NCBI GenBank assembly: GCA_963575745.1
Contig: CAUYUJ010000724.1
Location: forward strand, 1-64,000
Source: Prorocentrum cordatum
Lineage: Eukaryota; Sar; Dinophyceae; Prorocentrales; Prorocentraceae
Direction: 5' to 3'
DNA: 64,000 bases
Below, piece by piece: positions 62,911 through 64,000 of this stretch (its first letter is position 1; every line of letters begins with the position of its first letter). The translations under genes and the position numbers were made by a program. The notes under the pieces were generated by a model, which searched no databases, was not told the origin of the DNA, and saw only the letters and a list, made by a program, of their open reading frames with translations.

Positions 62911-64000
62911 CGCCCCCAGGCGGGCGGCAGCAGGGGGGGTCGGTGGACCGCGAGGGGGCTCGAGCAGCGGGTGCGTGGGCACGAGAGATTCGTGGCCACG
63001 ACCCCCTCACTCCCGCACTTGCCGGCAATGCTGGCCAACGCGGAATTGCGCGACCACGCGGTGGCTTTTGGCGACTGCAGCGGGGCTTTCTACCAGGCGC
63101 AGCCCACGGAGGACCGTGTCTTCCTGGAGCCGCTGCCAGAAGTGGGAGCACCTGAAGGACATGTTCGGGAGGCGTTGTGCGCATTTCCAGGACTCGAAGG
63201 AGCGCCGAAGGCCTGGGGGGATCACAGTGCGAACGCCATGGGGGAGCTTGAGATGGTCAGGGGCCGCTACGATGGGCGTCTCTTCACGCATCTGAGCAAC
63301 AGGATGAAAGCAGGGGGGCGCGCCGACGACTTCCTCATCGCTGGACCGAGCGACGAAGTCGACACATTGTTAGCGGTGATGGGGGGGGGGGGGCTGAAGT
63401 TATCGGGCGTGGTGAAGCTCGCCAAGAACGGAAGCCGAGCGACGTTCCTGAGCATGCAGGTGGCGAAGGTCGAGAGCGGCTCCGCGATCAGCGGCGAGAC
63501 GAGCCTGGCCGACGACGCCCTGAAGGAGCTGGGCCTGGAGACGGCGAAGCCATCAGTACTGCCCGAGACTAAGAATGAGGTGCGCATGAAGAGCGACGAG
63601 GTGAAGCTGGATTCGGTGGGCCACAGTCGCTGCAGGACCTTTGTGGGGAAGCTATTGCAGTTGGCGAGCCACCGTCCTGACGTTCAACGTGGAGTTGGAG
63701 TTCCAAGCAGGGGCATGTCAGGGCCAGTGGATGAGGGCCTGAGGAGGCTGAAGAAGATGGCGCGATACATAGCAGGCACGCGAGACTACAAGATGCAGTT
63801 GGCCCCGAACAGAGGAGGCATTGCAGTGGGGCGCTGGGTGGACGCAGGCTGGGCCGACGACAGGACGGACAGGAACTCGACGAGTCGCGGCGTCCTGAAG
63901 TACCGCGGATGCACCGTCCTGTCGCGGTGGAGACGCCAGGGCAGCGTGGCATTGAGCTTGGCAGAGAGCGAGCTTTATGCGCTGGGTTCGGGAACGGCGG
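62911..64000 (+). CDS. pol: Reverse transcriptase and RNase H, open to window end
   Basis: A single frame has no stop from 62911 to 64000 (363 codons), bounded on the left by TGA at 62908-62910. It reads RWTARGLEQRVRGHERF, then GDCSGAFYQAQPTEDRVFLE with the first catalytic Asp at 63073, then RADDFLIAGPSDEVDTL with the Asp pair at 63325-63330. After a connection region (LQLASHRPDVQRGVG, LRRLKKMARYIAGTRDYKM) comes RNase H: WVDAGWADDRTDRNSTSRG with Asp at 63841, and ALSLAESELYALGSG with acidic residues at 63964 and 63970. The polymerase motif is RADD rather than the usual YVDD. The protein enters from upstream by frameshift, so no natural start lies here. Confidence 0.88.

Larger units (their letters stand above)
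58800..64000 (+). mobile_element. Ty1/copia-like LTR retrotransposon, degenerate, 3' end outside window
   Basis: Domain order on the plus strand is primer-binding site, repeat leader, Gag, protease remnant, integrase, reverse transcriptase, RNase H. Integrase before RT is the copia order. Diagnostic pieces are PPTFDGHEETWTEWSFAMRA in Gag, WSEGIWLGRDARTDEHL after the integrase core, GDCSGAFYQA and ADDFLIAG in RT, and NSTSRGVLKYRG with ALSLAESELYAL in RNase H. At least five frame changes and three in-frame TAG codons show decay, though the RT/RNase H part is open. The 3' LTR is not included and the 5' end is approximate. Confidence 0.88.

Overview
The window looks like nuclear DNA of a dinoflagellate. 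Three things point there. First, a one-mismatch genomic copy of the dinoflagellate spliced leader lies at 36674-36695, followed by a second decayed leader-like block. Second, the right end carries a Ty1/copia-like retroelement whose Gag, integrase and reverse transcriptase motifs resemble the type I associate with dinoflagellate genomes. Third, the DNA is GC-rich, almost gene-free and packed with trinucleotide microsatellites and short inverted-repeat elements. Species cannot be fixed from sequence alone; a Prorocentrum/Polarella/Symbiodinium-like genome is plausible.

Layout. 0-6 kb: ATG, GGA and GAC/GTC triplet tracts, two large octamer (GGGCACCC) arrays, an 82-84 bp satellite and a 65 bp repeat. 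6-11 kb: a cluster of 155-220 bp terminal-inverted-repeat (TIR) elements of several unrelated families (named A, B, C and F here) plus an 89 bp satellite. 11.4-12.1 kb: the 82-84 bp satellite again, diverged and inverted. 13-16 kb: a diverged segmental duplication. 21-28 kb: large GTT tracts punctuating two pairs of long duplications. 29-32 kb and 36-39.5 kb: more TIR elements (B, C, D, E, G). 36.67-38.2 kb: the relict spliced leader followed by unique sequence and a 257-codon ORF, best read as a decayed retro-inserted mRNA. 42-43.3 kb: a 1.2 kb CA/CG-rich array. 46-50 kb: further family A elements, 73/95 bp tandem repeats and an AGCTTT-type array. 54-55.6 kb: degenerate GC-rich repeats. 55.65-56.4 kb: a frameshifted retroelement-like pseudogene. 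57.9-58.4 kb: the 89 bp satellite again.

58.8-64 kb: a copia-like element on the + strand, cut by the window end. It has a probable primer-binding site, a leader holding about 18 in-frame copies of a decapeptide repeat, frameshifted Gag, a protease remnant, integrase interrupted by three in-frame TAG codons, and an uninterrupted 363-codon RT/RNase H stretch running off the window.

I see no convincing ordinary cellular gene, rRNA or tRNA. The most notable signal is the set of at least seven unrelated short TIR families, about 180-190 bp in typical full copies, none encoding a protein. Family A copies have 2-bp target duplications, family B copies have 8-11 bp flanking direct repeats, and families B and F carry GT...AG ends at or next to the TIRs. 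That is what introner (intron-generating) transposons would look like. Family names A-H and all boundaries were set by eye.
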